Of a stretch of DNA of 64,000 nucleotides, positions 12,960-34,372 are shown piece after piece. Below the pieces are notes generated by a model, which was given only the letters and a program-made list of their open reading frames with translations, was not told where the DNA came from and did not search any database. Positions within the stretch are counted from its first letter, which is position 1; every line of letters begins with the position of its first letter. The position numbers were made by a program, and so were the translations under genes. Origin of the DNA: Diphasiastrum complanatum (lineage: Eukaryota; Streptophyta; Lycopodiopsida; Lycopodiales; Lycopodiaceae); contig CM055095.1 in NCBI GenBank assembly GCA_029204225.1, positions 71,358,117 to 71,422,116 of the forward strand, written 5' to 3'.

Positions 12960-13093
12960 TAGTTCCTACAAAAGCCCATACCCACCAATTCTACATAGAA
13001 GTGGGCTCTTAAATATTAGATATTTATTGGCTAAGGTGTTTGAAATCATGTTAATAACTTGGGTGAGAATGTACTTAAAAACTAGTAGTTCAT

Positions 13094-13228
13094 TCTATAA
13101 TAATGGAAATGCAAAAAGCCAACCGCCGCCCATGGGGCCATGGTCAAATAAAAACACAAGCACGCATATTTCCACTTTTAAACAATGCTTTGAAATAGTC
13201 CTACAGAAACATACATACAAACAAACAC

Positions 13229-13282
<54 letters not shown>

Positions 13283-13376
13283 AGAGAGAGACACACACGC
13301 GCGCGCGCGCACAGACAGACACACAGAGCGAGCGAGGGAGAAAAAGAGCTCGAGGAAGGAAGAAAGCGAAGGCGCG
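13094..13376 (+). promoter_or_regulatory. Putative ADK core promoter and GA-rich 5' UTR
   Basis: A TATAATAA motif at about 13097 is conserved in the inverted copy near 62391. An (AG)n tract at 13232-13276 and an alternating AC/GC tract (13291-13312) precede the start codon. GA-rich leaders are common plant promoter or 5' UTR features and can bind BBR/BPC proteins. The transcription start itself cannot be seen. Confidence 0.35.
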
Positions 13377-21587
<8,211 letters not shown>

Positions 21588-23589
21588 GGAACGGGTCCCA
21601 GGCTTGGATTTCTTCCAAACCTTTTTATTTCTCTTGACCAAATCAAGTGTTTTGGGTATTACAGCTTACTTGGAATAAGTGAGATCATTGCTGATGTGTC
21701 TACTTTAATGAGTATATGCATTGATTCTCTGCTTGTTGTTTAGTGGTTCCTAAATGTAGCTTCTCAAACATTTTCTGTGCTGGAATATGAGATATGACCA
21801 ACTTAGCTGAATGGGGCTCTTTCCACGATCTAGATAATGTTAAGTACTGACGTCAAGCATGGGACTCAAAGTCCTTGCTTGGCAACCAGAAGCTGCAAAT
21901 GCATTTGTAGCTTAAGATGCTTTGGATTGCTTCATTGTACACATTATCCATGTGTTACCTAAAGCATCAATTCGAAAGACAAATGTTTTTGGCAGCAATA
22001 AGGAGGGTTTGGATTACTTTGCAGCAATTTTGGATACAAAAGAGTTGACGAAAGAATATGAGTTTAAAGTTGACATCTTTCATTGAGTCTATTGATTTAT
22101 GGTAGTTTATGAAACAATCTATTTGTGGAGGTTCGTGACAGTTTGTTAGGATGATTTACACCCTAAATGGTTGCTCAACCTTAGCGTGGAACAATCCGCT
22201 TGACTAACTTATGATAGTAGTTTGAGCTTCCTTTTACAGATATGGCAAGTGTGCAAAGGTTTTCAAAGGCTCAGCTTTCTCTTCCGCAAATGTCACCATA
22301 TAGAGCCCCTTCACAGTTGAGTGCTTACTGAAAGAATTGCAAACGTACAAAAGGAAATGTAATTAAGCCGATGAAATGAATGGCAGTTTGCTAAAAACAT
22401 ATAACAAATCTCAAAATATTTGCAAAATCAGAACATTGTAATTTTGACAAAATCATCTAAATGTAAAAATTGAGCTTCCAAATTCTAGAAATCGAGGATT
22501 TTTGGGCTTACAATAATTATGTGCAAAAATAAAACAAAGAAAAGGAAATTTTACTAATGGAAAACTGCAATGATAACATGATAACTTTAAATGACACTTG
22601 CAAATTTGTAGTGTCATAGGTATCTGTCAACATTTTGGAATATAAACAAGAGACATAAGAATCGTCAATATGCAAGTTTGGGAAATGTTTGAAATGTATA
22701 AAAAAATACCTTATCATTTCAAAAGTCAACATTTTTTGCCAAAATAGGGTTTTTTCCATTCTAGAGTCAAGTGTCAACTCACATCATTATTCAAATAGTG
22801 CAAATACTAAATTGATAACATCATGACCAATCGGATTGGTTGACAACAATGTCCTTGTCTAGTTGTTGCCATCCATCGATTATTGAAAAAATTAGTTGAT
22901 ATATTTTCCCCTTTGCTTTTTGCAATAGTTGTGTTATTTAAAATTTAATGTCTCGATCACAATTCACAGATCCACCAAAATATCATCTAAAAAACAAATA
23001 GTGTTTACATGTCACTTGTTTTTGGTGATTTGATTAACATTTCTATTCGATTACAAGCTACTACTTGCATGGCACCGTCGTTCTCTTGAAAGCTATGAAA
23101 GTGATTTGCAATGGATTGGAATTGAAGTGTAAAATGCTATAATTGGCATGACATTCATTGTAGGTTGATATGATTTGCACAACATTCAGTGTCAATTATA
23201 ATGGCTATGGTTGGCGTAACTCTCAATGTGAGTTTCACTACAATTGGTCTTTCTCAAATTCACCACAACGATAGTCCATCCTTGGGATTTCACTTTGCAT
23301 GCAATTTAACCAAGTCCATGGACAACATGGACTTGAACATAGCAAAGATAGGCGTGGATGTGATGCTATGCTTTATGCTTGAAGTCCTTGCTTGACATGG
23401 ACTTTGCCTTGGATACTACTCACAAAATATATTTTTGTGATCTTTTTTTTTGCAAAAAAGAGGTGCCCATGGACAATAGTGGCCGCAAGAAATGTCTTGG
23501 ACAAAAAAATTCTCATAAAAATATAATTAAAATTTTCACCCTTGCTACTTTGGAGTAAGAGCTTGAAGCTAGTGGCGATCTCTTCAACC
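21588..23589. other. ADK 3' region and intergenic sequence
   Basis: The first few hundred bases probably form the 3' UTR (AATAAG near 21674). The rest is AT-rich with no transposon or gene signature that I could identify. Confidence 0.45.
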
Positions 23590-24041
23590 AAGGCTATGCT
23601 TTTGTGTCTAATATTGCTTCTACTAGTACTTCTACGTCTATGAGGAATTCAGGTTCTGTTTTGCAAGTTGTTGATTTTCATCCCATTGGATGGGTGATTG
23701 ATAGTGGTGCTACTCGTCATAGGACTTCTCGCAAATAAGCATTCACTAAATTAGTGAAAGTGCAAAATGGAAGCAAGGTACAATGTGCGGATAATGCATC
23801 TTATTTTGTTCATGGAATTGGAATTGTAGCCATCATTCTGCCTAATGGTGAAGAAAAGTACGTTAAGAATGTGCTTTATGTTTCGGGAATCAAGAAGAAT
23901 CTTCTTTTGGTTTCAACTATGTTGAAGCATGGACTAGTTGTTAACTTTAAAGAAGATATGTGTCTTGTTAAGGATCCTAAAAGATCTCTCTTGATTATTG
24001 TTTTGGGAACAATGCATGCTGGCTTATTCATTATGGGATAG
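23590..24041 (+). pseudogene. Copia protease / pre-integrase relic
   Basis: A frame reads WVIDSGATRH (about 23690-23720), the copia aspartic-protease motif with DSG intact. After a stop (TAA near 23737) the same frame gives VLYVSGIKKNLLLVS, matching the VLYVPxLKxNLLSVS block that follows the protease in Ty1/copia polyproteins, and then VNFKEDMCLVKDP. Nothing further of pol is present. The fragment ends at about 24041, against the minus-strand copia relic. Confidence 0.75.
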
Positions 24042-24945
24042 CTAGACAGAACGTAGAAAAGCATTGCTATATTGACACAAATCTGAACGCGGAATCAAAC
24101 AGAGCTGTAATTAGATTAAGTATAACAAAATATACAAGTCGATAATGCAGGTGAGCACAAAACAATAGTGGACGTAACCGCGTGCTTCACAAAGCTAATC
24201 ACAATCTGTGAAGGTTATGAACCTATTACTGACAATCTATCTAAGAGAAAGAATCAATGCGCAAAGGCATCTACAATGTCTGTCTTTGAATTACAGATCA
24301 TGCTCTGTTCTATCTTCTATGTTCATGTGAATACTGAGATGGTATTTACTATATACATAAATTTTACAAGTGTGCAAATGAAGAAGGTACAAAAGTGGTT
24401 GTGCTGTCTGTGGAAGATCGTGGATGGCTGTTGTTGTTCTGATTGCACAGTGCATAGAACGAGCGTGAGGAGGCCGCAATGTCAGGCTTCGCTAAAATTG
24501 ACACTGATGAAAATGCAAAAATTGTGGCACCCCATCCAATGCCTTAGAAAATTCATTTGTAAGGTACCTTCGTCTTTCTATAAGGGCACCGTCAGCATTT
24601 GTAGGGCACCGTCGGCATTTGTTGGGCACCTACGGGATTTGTAAGGCAGTATTGCATTTTTCACATTTTTCACCTATTCAAATTTACTTATATTTATGTA
24701 GACTGCGTGACTGTCGCTTTTCTGGAAGTGTCGCAAAACACTTGGTTGTTCAGGATGGTCCGAAGGTGAAAAAGCGACAGTGTCGAGTTTTTCCCTGTGG
24801 AAATTCCCAAGTAAAAATGCAGACTGTAGTGACAAACAGTTCATATATGCAGATTATGCGACAACACAAATACAAATATAGCAACATGAATGGAGGCAGA
24901 TTAACATAGGATTTAGGAGAGTAGAGGAGATAAATCCAACACCCC
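24042..24945 (-). repeat. Probable LTR of the deleted copia element
   Basis: Starts TGTTGGATTT on the minus strand, directly after the G-rich polypurine tract. The other boundary is not defined by sequence; I place it where the plus-strand protease relic ends. It contains three near-copies of a GGCACCGTCGGCATTTGT-like unit at about 24587-24645. Confidence 0.5.
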
Positions 24946-25405
24946 CCCTTAATCTGGATCCGTGAATGCCTTGATCTTCAGACTAAGCAATGCACAAAAC
25001 TTGTCGTGTGTATTATCACTTAATGCCTTTGTAAATATATCAATTGATTGATGAACCACTCTTGGGACGAACAACATCTTTGCCTTTGATGTCGATGAAC
25101 TGATCCTCGATAAAGATTGTATCCCGACTGAACAAGATTTGTTGGGTATTGGGATCATACAGCTTGTAAGTGTTATCAGATGAAGTATAACCAATCAGGA
25201 TGGTCTTGAGACCTTGGAAGTCGAATTTCTTCCTCGTCTCTTTTAGGATCTACGCTAGGCGATGCATAGTATAGATGATGTTGCTCTCTCCCTCATAAGA
25301 CAATAAGGATGAAAAGTATTCCTTATGTCTTGTCATGTGAGATGAGGCTCCACTATCAATTCACCAAGGACCATTCCCAACGAAGATTGATTTATCGAGC
25401 CTCCT
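24042..25405 (-). mobile_element. Internally deleted copia element, 3' end with LTR
   Basis: Read on the minus strand, it has a protease patch IDSGASSHMTRHKEYF (about 25370-25310), then the integrase C-terminal end LIGYTSSDNTYKLYDPN (about 25210-25150), then the RNase H terminal motif IDIFTKALSDNTHDKF (about 25055-25010). A polypurine tract AAGGGGGG (near 24950) comes next and an LTR starting TGTTGGATTTATC at about 24945. The integrase core, reverse transcriptase and most of RNase H are missing, so large internal deletions have joined these ends. Stops also interrupt the pieces. Confidence 0.75.
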
Positions 25406-25726
25406 GCAGGGCGCTTCTATTCCACGAGACCAATCAGCAGCTTCTTTTGCCATGGAGATTGATGCAGTAGCAGTTCCGAAGGAAGCTATTCACGCATGAG
25501 AGGATGCTGTTGCAAAACCTTCTACTGCTGACGAATCTTTAGCTGTCGTTCATCTCTCTGTCATGAGCTCTCCGAAGCAGAAGGGCTTTGCATCTATGGA
25601 AGGAGAAGATACTGTCTCTAATAAAGACAAAGAGGCAGAGGAGGAAGCTACTAACGCAGAGGATGATACAAAGGAAAATAAAAAAAAACTTTACAAGTGG
25701 TATCACCAATTCTCCCTGGGTGCCAA
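25406..25726. other. Sequence upstream of the copia relic; unassigned
   Basis: Open on the plus strand in one frame, with an acidic, Lys/Glu-rich short peptide, but with no recognisable domain. It may be part of the deleted copia gag or unrelated sequence. Confidence 0.3.
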
Positions 25727-25733
25727 TACATAT

Positions 25734-25777
<44 letters not shown>

Positions 25778-25800
25778 TCCCTGGGTGCCAATACATATAG

Positions 25801-25864
<64 letters not shown>
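25710..25864 (+). repeat. Compound (TA)n-(TG)n microsatellite with a duplicated flank
   Basis: The flank CTCCCTGGGTGCCAATACAT occurs twice (about 25711 and 25775). It brackets a (TA)n run (25737-25774) and leads into a second short (TA)n run and a (TG)n run (25815-25864). Confidence 0.9.
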
Positions 25865-25865
<1 letters not shown>

Positions 25866-25879
25866 ACATTTGTGCCTAT

Positions 25880-25935
25880 GCATGGGGTAGGAGGATGCAT
25901 GTATGGTTGCATGGGTGCATCCTCCTACCCTATGC
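25880..25935. repeat. Hairpin-forming inverted repeat
   Basis: The 20-nt arms 25880-25899 (GCATGGGGTAGGAGGATGCA) and 25916-25935 pair with a single mismatch around a 16-nt loop. A second, looser set of CATGCATG-rich inverted pieces follows to about 26030. Confidence 0.85.
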
Positions 25936-26700
25936 ACTTTTCAAAAAACTAAGTAAAAGTTTTACATGCATGCATGGGAGGAGTATGCCCCATGCATACA
26001 TCCTCCACCAATGCATGTATGCATTCTCCCCCACTCCTTCCCTCCCTCTAAATTCAAATTTCGCTGACTGCTTTTTTATTTTATTTTTAGCATATTCCAG
26101 TGAATACTGTAAGTGCTTTGCTGAATCAAATGAAATTTGGTTATACTTTGGAAATTTCTCTCAGCCTAAGTAGGGAAGCTTACAATTCAGGTTTTTGATA
26201 TGCAGGATTGATGTGCAGAATCATCACAATGTTTTATAAAGGTTTAAGAAAAAAGAGAAAAAAGAGTAGTACATGTTTAGCTCTCAGGCATAGGAAAGGA
26301 TAATTTGGTGCTATCCTAAAAGATTTTACATGAATATGAATATATGGCATCTTCAATGAATGATCCTTGCTTGACCGAAAATTGTATACTCATTTAGCCG
26401 TGACATATCAAATCATTCAAAACAAGGAATGCTTGGTGTCTGATGCCTGTTTTGTGAGCTAAAATTGGCAAAAAATGATTCAAATCCGTTAAGGAAAAAA
26501 AAACCCAAACTTGGTTGAAGTTGTTTTCAAAAAGCAGCATCAGAATGAGAAACTCTCGCATGAAGGCAATCACGAAGCACAAATAATAATTGTTGCTTTC
26601 ACAAATCTGAACATAAAATGCATCAAAGCATCCAATGATTACTTATTACTGATGCTTTGATAGATCTGAACTCCTGAAGACTTGAAAGTTCGTCAACTCC
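25936..26700. other. Intergenic, nothing recognised
   Basis: Apart from CATGCATG-rich inverted pieces near its start, this is AT-rich sequence without open frames, transposon ends or repeats that I could link to other parts of the window. Confidence 0.4.
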
Positions 26701-26704
26701 ACGC

Positions 26705-27541
<837 letters not shown>

Positions 27542-27563
27542 AGTAATATGCATAATCTCAAAA

Positions 27564-28393
27564 TTACAACCGTAAAATTAGCTTACATACAACTGCGCTC
27601 ACATGTTTTACCATTATGGCTTGCCATAGTTTCATCAAATTTGGATAGGTATTCCACCAATCTATAGAACTAGAAGCAAACCTCCACGCTTCTACAATTG
27701 ACTTCGATCCACAAGACATACGCATCCAAGAAATAAAATCATAACATTCATTTCTACCACCAATCTCATCTACCACTTGTTTAAATCTCTCCAAGAGTCG
27801 ATCTAAACAACGATATGCCTCATTCTCTCTTTCTAACTCAACAGCATAATAATATCTTGGAGAAAATAATATAGTGGATGTAAAAAAGACAAGTCTCCAA
27901 ATCTTAGATTCATTGATTCAATTATATGCTCAACGTATGTTCTTGTTTGTATCATGCAATCCTCAAGAGACTTAGGCCCTATGACATCACCAGACATACT
28001 TGCAAATGATAGTTGGTGTATGTGAATATTGTCCTCTTTATCCACAATTTTCATTACTTTGTCCTTACTATATTCTATAAACTTTAAAACTAGACATGCT
28101 CCATTATCAAATTGTCCACCTGTTGCTGAATAAGTGGGTCGCACATATCTCCTATGTAATCTGGATAATGTTTGATCAATGTGCAATCTGATCGTACAAA
28201 TCTCCATATTATTTTCTTGAGAATATTCATTTAACGTGTTTAATTCTCCAACAATATCTGCAAGGACTCTGACATTGTAATTGAATATACGTACATTCTT
28301 ATACCATTCTATTTTTCTTAAATCCGTATTGTTCTTGCAAGTGAACAATATGGTCGAGTACTTGACCCCAAGACAATGTCTTGAAGATTTCAT
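27564..28393 (-). pseudogene. Possible hAT-like transposase relic
   Basis: Two minus-strand frames (28393-27833 and 27794-27564) are protein-like but unidentified as a whole. The distal one contains IDWWNTYPNLMKLWQAI and then VKHVSAVVCKL. This resembles the WW...G...P.L...A..IL....SS..CE region near the hAT dimerisation domain, without the typical CERNWS end. The proximal frame (KYSTILFTCKNNTDLRKIEW and on) I do not recognise. A stop or frameshift separates the two. It could equally be a fragment of an unknown gene. Confidence 0.35.
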
Positions 28394-30282
28394 ACAAAAT
28401 TATGGAAGAAATTCAAAAAAGGTTGCAAAGTACAAAGAAAGAATCGAGGGCGAGACAAGTTATCATGTGTAGGTAAAAGTTTCACTTCCTCTATTTCTGA
28501 AATTAAGAATTTATATGTTTGCTTGATTTTTTCTTGTTTTATGTAGGACAACGGCAAGCACCGATTAAGTATTCACCAGGTTAGAAACTTCTCAACTTTG
28601 TTTTGATGAGAGTTCTATTTGCAAATTTGTTTACACTTACTTTTGAATTTTTTTCATTTCCTTGTACACACAAAATGCGTGTCATATTGAACAGGAGTTT
28701 TTGATTCTTATCACTATGCTTCCAACTTGGTAAATAGCTAAAATTGGAAGGAACAATTACCTTCTCTTCTCCTCCTCCTCATCGTCATCATCATCATCAT
28801 ATGTAGCATGACAACTCAATATTACAAAAATATGCATGGATATGGTTGTGTACAGTGTGTACTTAATCATAATTATGAAAGCAAAAAGAACTACAAGAAG
28901 CATTCACGTGACTGACATCTCACTAAATTCTAAGTATTTGTAAAGATGTGAACACACCCTACTTCGCTATGAAACTTTTGGTAAGTTGAACTCTTGCTCT
29001 CTACAAGATTAGCATTACTGGTGGCTCAGGTGATTCATCTAAGGTCTCAACCACAACGATAGGAAAACAACAATACTCCACGTACCTTAGAGTGGGAGGA
29101 TGAGTATCAGGATGAAAGTGAAGAGGTCGCCTTCAAGAGCCTTCAAGAGATCACCATGTCCTTCAAACAAGAGTTGGCCATCAATGGTGCCAAAATCAAA
29201 TCATAAAATTCAAACTGAAATGGAGGCAGCTCGAATTTGAAATGATAAAAAAGTGAAATGGAGGCTTTTCCGTCCATTTTCAACATATGTCAATTTTTTT
29301 ATTTTATTTTTTGGAAAGGGGTTGATTGGGCCTTGTATCCAAATGGCATGGTTCCTGGTTTGCGCCCGGACAAGTTCAACAATTGCCATGTTGTTTGACG
29401 GCATTCAAGTGAACATTGTCCCCAAAACCTTTTGAGGTTTGTCTCAAAATTTTGTATTTTAGAGCTTTTTTCGGCTTATAGTAAGTATATGCTCGTACTT
29501 TCCATTTTGTTTTAAAATTCGAGTTTTGTTTGAGATTCATGATGTGAAAAATCGAGAATTTTGTTGGCATGCTATTTTTTGAAAAGATGCCAGTATTCTT
29601 GAATAATGTTAGCTTTCTAACACTCCAGGTGTACCCTACTGATGTTGGTAAAGCTAGCATTATCTAAGAATGACATTAACATCTTTTGAAAAAGTAAGCA
29701 CAACAAAATTAAATGATTTTTTTATGTCATGAATCTAAGGTGAAGAAGCCAAAAATTTCATTAACATATAATTGTTTTAGGGAACCCAACAACATTTCCC
29801 AAGCACTAAGCCCTACATATTAGAGGAGAGGAGTAGTTGGGAATTACATTTCTTGGTTTGTAGCCTTGTTGCATGCTTGCGTGGGACATAAAGTCTTATG
29901 TCTTGCCCATGCTTCCACTGTCCATAAGAGAGAAAAGCATAAGATTCATGCATTAACTGCTCAACTTAGCTAAACTAAAATTGGTGAAATCAATGTTAAG
30001 GAAAAACTTTTGAGGCTTCTCAAAAGACTTATATATTAAAGGGTTTTCTAACTTTTAACAAGGGATATACTTATCCTTGTGGATTTTACAATGCAAAATT
30101 TTTCATAATTGTTGCCTATGCCACAAATTGAACTAGAACCTCATGCTGCATCCAAGGACCCTTATGAACATACAATCTTAGAAAAAAAATCTTTCTTAGC
30201 AAAGAAATCGTGGACCGCATTGACTCCCTCTTCATTCTACTCTTGATTTTTTTTAATCGTGTCCTTCCCTTTTAAAGATGTT

Positions 30283-30333
<51 letters not shown>

Positions 30334-30689
30334 ATTTATTGCATTGCTTTTTGTCTCTCAATAGGTGTAGGAATGACATACCTCTAAAAAAAAGACTGCT
30401 TTTTGTCTCTTGAAAAACAAAAAACACAAGCTCCACAGAGAAACCTATAGGGTTTGCATGCCAAGAGACATATCAAAAATATAATTGACATATAACCTAA
30501 AAAGATGTTCATATTTTCTACTAAATCGTTATTTTATTTTTTAGAATTTTTTGATTGTGTACTTTTATGAGGTGTGCCTTTAATTGAAATGTAAATGATT
30601 CCTAGGAATGTGGATTCACATTATATATGGTGATAAAATTACCAGTGTTTAAGCACTTGCAATAGGATGCACACGTTGTTAGTCTTTCA
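28394..30689. other. AT-rich intergenic sequence
   Basis: No supported gene. It contains a (CT)n tract at 30288-30330. Open frames are short and overlap on both strands. Confidence 0.4.
30288..30330 (+). repeat. (CT)n microsatellite
   Basis: A CT run of about 43 bp in otherwise AT-rich intergenic sequence. Confidence 0.9.
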
Positions 30690-30935
30690 GTTTTGTAAGC
30701 TAATTAGTTTTCAGTTCACTTAATTAGTGGCAAAAAAATGTCAAAGTTTGAAATGTCATTTTTTTTACTGATTTTGCGGTGGTACTATTTGTGAGTTACT
30801 GGGCCCGCCGACCTCTTTGAAACACAAGAGCGAGTAGTCTACCAAATGTAGCCGAAACACACCACCTTGGCTCGTCAGTCTAGTCACTCTACCTTCGTTA
30901 TTGTCTAGCAAAATAGCTGAGGCTAGGTTGAGGTT
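30690..30935 (+). repeat. Dispersed repeat X, copy 1
   Basis: Aligns with 32830-33055, sharing CACCTTGGCT, GTCAGTCTAGTCACTC, ATTGTCTAGC and CTCTTTGAAACACA landmarks in the same order. Its start also resembles part of 47880-47960. No coding potential was seen. Confidence 0.65.
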
Positions 30936-32574
30936 GTGATCAACATGTCAACATCACCATAATGACAAGCACTTGCAGGATACCATGACGAGACAACTAG
31001 CAAACATATTGTATGCCAAGAGGCATATTCATAATCCATTATTTGATTAGAATGAAGATCATCCGATCCATTTAACATGCATTCTTTGTGTGTCACCAAA
31101 ATAACTTAACTTTTTTGCACGTTGATTCCTACCTTCAATATAGCGTAGTTATATGCTGACTGTAATCTTTCGAATGTGTGCACATGATCAAGAAACATCA
31201 CAGTCAAACTTGAGTGAAAAGCAAAAGTTCTTCAATAACATTGTTGGATCATTGCCCTTTGCCTAGCATGAATAAAAACTTTCAAAATTCTCACAATAAA
31301 AGACCATTATTAAATCTGAAATTTCTAAAATATGAAAGATATTCATGTATGCCAATAAAAAGTTATTTAGTGAGGGTTATGAGCATTTTGCAGCAAACTA
31401 TCATGCATTCCAAATATGAATTCACCGAGTTTGTAAGTACAAGAAAGAAAGAAAAAAGTTTGGAGTCGATTTCAAAAAATCAAAAGCCCAAACAAAAATA
31501 AGCTGATAAATAGTTTAAAAGAATATTGATTAATTATTAAAACAAATCATCAAAAAAGAACTTGATTTTGCCTAGATTCGACATCACTGTTCAAGGTTGA
31601 TGGGAAATCGAACCCCAAGCAAACCAACAAATGGAGTGCACACCAATCGACCTCTAGACCTGCATGCAAACATTAGTACACTCATAGTGAAATAATAAAC
31701 ATGAATTCAAGAGATTATTGCAAACTAAGACTACCTTGATGGACATTCTTATAGGGAAATAGTTACCAACTGCAACACCACAGGCACCATCACGAGCACT
31801 GTTATTAGTGTCATGTCCAACATCCACATTAGCAACAACAATCATAATAGTGTGGTAGTTAACAGGTTTCATGAGATCACCACTTTTATGCCAACTTTTT
31901 TCCATGTAAAGCCTATTGTAGCATTTGATAGTGCTCTTTTTCCAATTTAATTTATCCCCTTACATGAAAAATAGCCAAAATAATTTATTTGTGTCAATTA
32001 TGCAAACATCTTTACTTTAGTTGCAATTTTTTTTATTACTTATTTATCACCAGAAACTACTTTTCTTTTGGGCTTATTTAAAAAAAAATTGCTTTGATGC
32101 ATTTTTTTTCTCCCATATGGTTTTATGAAAAAGCTGTTTACAAGGTTACTCATGCTCTTTGGTTTGACTATCCATATTATCTATTTGCACACATAAAATC
32201 CAAAATGGTCAAGACCTACAACTACCAACTTTAAATTTTTGCAACGTTAACATAAGAATTGACAAAAATTTGGTAGCAACCTAGAAGAAATAATTTGGTA
32301 ACACAGAATGATTGGTCGACGCCTACCTGGTAGCACAATCATAATTGAATCAACCATAAAAACCTTCGATGCTCTTCAAGATGACATTTAATAAGCAAAA
32401 GGTCAAAAAATGTAAGTTGATCAATAGTTTGCATTTTATGATCATTGTAAATGAGAACGATACAAGATGAATATCGTTACCTGTCTAATAATTCTTACAA
32501 ACCTTATATTTTTGAGTTCATCAAAAGGTACTATGTCAAGTTCTCAAGAATTTCTCTAAACTCCAAACTCATAA
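30936..32574. other. Intergenic, nothing supported
   Basis: AT-rich. A minus-strand frame at 31905-31654 reads protein-like in part (ARDGACGVAVGNYFPIRMSI), but I could not assign it to a family. Confidence 0.35.
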
Positions 32575-33060
32575 TACTAGATCTAAGTCTAATTCACTTC
32601 CCCCATTTAAGATCCTTGGCTTTGGTCAATTCCCTTTAAGATGACAAATTTAGAAATCGAAATGACTAACGAAATTTATTGTCTTCCTCTTTAAAAAAAT
32701 ATTCACCCTCAAAAACAAATTTGATTAAAATTAACTCTAACAAAATCTCCTATAAATAGGTTGGACTAGTTAAAATGGGTTTTTTTGTATAAAAATTACC
32801 ATTTTTCAAGTTAATTATTTACGATTTCTAAAGGATGTTTTCAATTGACCTAGTTAATGACAAAAAATCGTCAAAGTTTAAAACATCATTCTTTTACTGA
32901 TTTCGTAGCCATATTGCGTGTGAGTTAATGGACCTAACCTCTTTGAAACACACGAGCAAATAGTCCACCAAACGTGGTTGAAATATACCACCTTGGCTAA
33001 GTGTCAGTCTAGTCACTCATGCTCTCTATATTGTCTAGCGAAATATCTATTTGTATCTTT
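32575..33060 (+). repeat. Dispersed repeat X, copy 2
   Basis: Its first 360 bp match 47600-47960 on the same strand (CTTGGCTTTGGTCAATTC and CAAAATCTCCTATAAATAGG are landmarks). Its second part matches copy 1 at 30690-30935. It leads into the SnRK1 fragment. Confidence 0.7.
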
Positions 33061-33398
33061 GAAATGTCTTGAGATAGACGAAAAAGACAATATGAATTTG
33101 GCAAGAGAAACAAGATAGGAGTTGGTATGATAAGCAAAAGCTATTGACATATTTGACAAATTACTTAAATTTTTCATTTAAATAAAACTATTACAAACCA
33201 AGAATTATTTCTCCGTAATTGTATTGGGATATCGAGCCTTTTGGCGATATGAACTATGTTTGCGTAAGCGTAAATGAACATGTGTATAGCTAGACTTTCT
33301 AAAATTTCTCTTACCACATAAAAATTGTTCTTTAAACACTTAACTATTACTCAAGGTTTATGCAGAAAAATTTTGGTAATGCCTATACCAGTTCACAG

Positions 33399-33716
33399 GG
33401 GAAAGTATGGAGATGTGACATCATTTTATATGGGCTCCTATGTAAGAAGTTATCATTTGATAATGATAATAGACCAATCATATTCAATAGAAATAACTCA
33501 TATCTTTTGTTGCAAATAATTCTTTGTTATCTTAAACATGTAAATTTTGACAACTGCTTGGCTGCTAAGCTTACTTTGCATGACTTTCTTTTACAAAATA
33601 TGATATATACTTTTCCAACCCATTTGTCACATGGAGCAAGGAAAATGATACGTATGATCCTACAAGTAAATCCCATGAGGCGCATTACAATGCCTCAGAT
33701 TCGTAAGCATCCGTAG
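33399..33716 (+). pseudogene. SnRK1: SnRK1-type (SNF1-related) protein kinase fragment
   Basis: SnRK1 catalytic subunits are energy-sensing Ser/Thr kinases. After an acceptor-like TTCACAG, a frame gives GKVWRCDIILYGLLCKKLSF, matching kinase subdomain IX-X of plant SnRK1 (VDVWSCGVILYALLCGTLPF). Unspliced intron-like sequence follows, and then YTFPTHLSHGARKMIRMILQ and NPMRRITMPQIRKHP, matching the subdomain XI end before HPWF. The expected Trp codon is TAG (33714-33716). The presence of intron sequence argues for a DNA-level fragment, not a processed copy. The ATP-binding and catalytic loops are absent. The fragment ends at 33720, where the LTR of the inverted gypsy dimer starts. Confidence 0.75.
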
Positions 33717-34196
33717 TTTCTGTTGTGGATATTTCCTATACATAAAAAAATAAGTGGGTCCCGTCAAGCAAACTACTGTTGGCCCAACCTTACCTAGTGG
33801 GCCCCGCCACAGTACACTATTGTACAGTTACAGGGCACTAGCATCTTGCGTGTACAAGCTCAACCCAATGAGCACACTATTAATTATTTTAAGTTGTTCC
33901 ATAGAGACTTGGGCCCTATGTATAAATAAATAATGTTGAGGTCCAAGTTCACAAAGTTAAAAATAAAGAATCTAATATGTACAAAGTAAGACTCACATGA
34001 TTCATGTGACTTACTTTGTGTTTTCTTAAAACCATTAGATTAAGTTTGTGTTTGTTTGAAAGGCTTGAATGAAATTTCTTGCCAATATAATGTGCCCATT
34101 CAAAATGAAGGAAACTCACCTTAGAAATTTATAAAAGAGAGCCATTTTCGTTGTATTGTACTTCTATTCTCATTTTAATAAAGCTTTGCCCATTTC

Positions 34197-34197
<1 letters not shown>

Positions 34198-34261
<64 letters not shown>
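34198..34261 (+). repeat. (CT)n microsatellite within the LTR
   Basis: Follows AATAAAGC (34178) by about 15 bases. A second CT run occupies 34331-34371 between the LTR sub-repeats. Confidence 0.9.
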
Positions 34262-34264
<3 letters not shown>

Positions 34265-34324
34265 GCGTGTGAATAGCTTTGAAAGGTACTCGAGCCTCAA
34301 AGCCTCTCTTAACCTATGCATTTA

Positions 34325-34372
<48 letters not shown>

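Noticed and set aside
31654..31905. Minus-strand frame with a GACGVAVGNYFPIRM-like stretch
   Set aside because: It looks protein-like, but I could not assign a family or neighbouring exons. A database search of the translated frame would decide.
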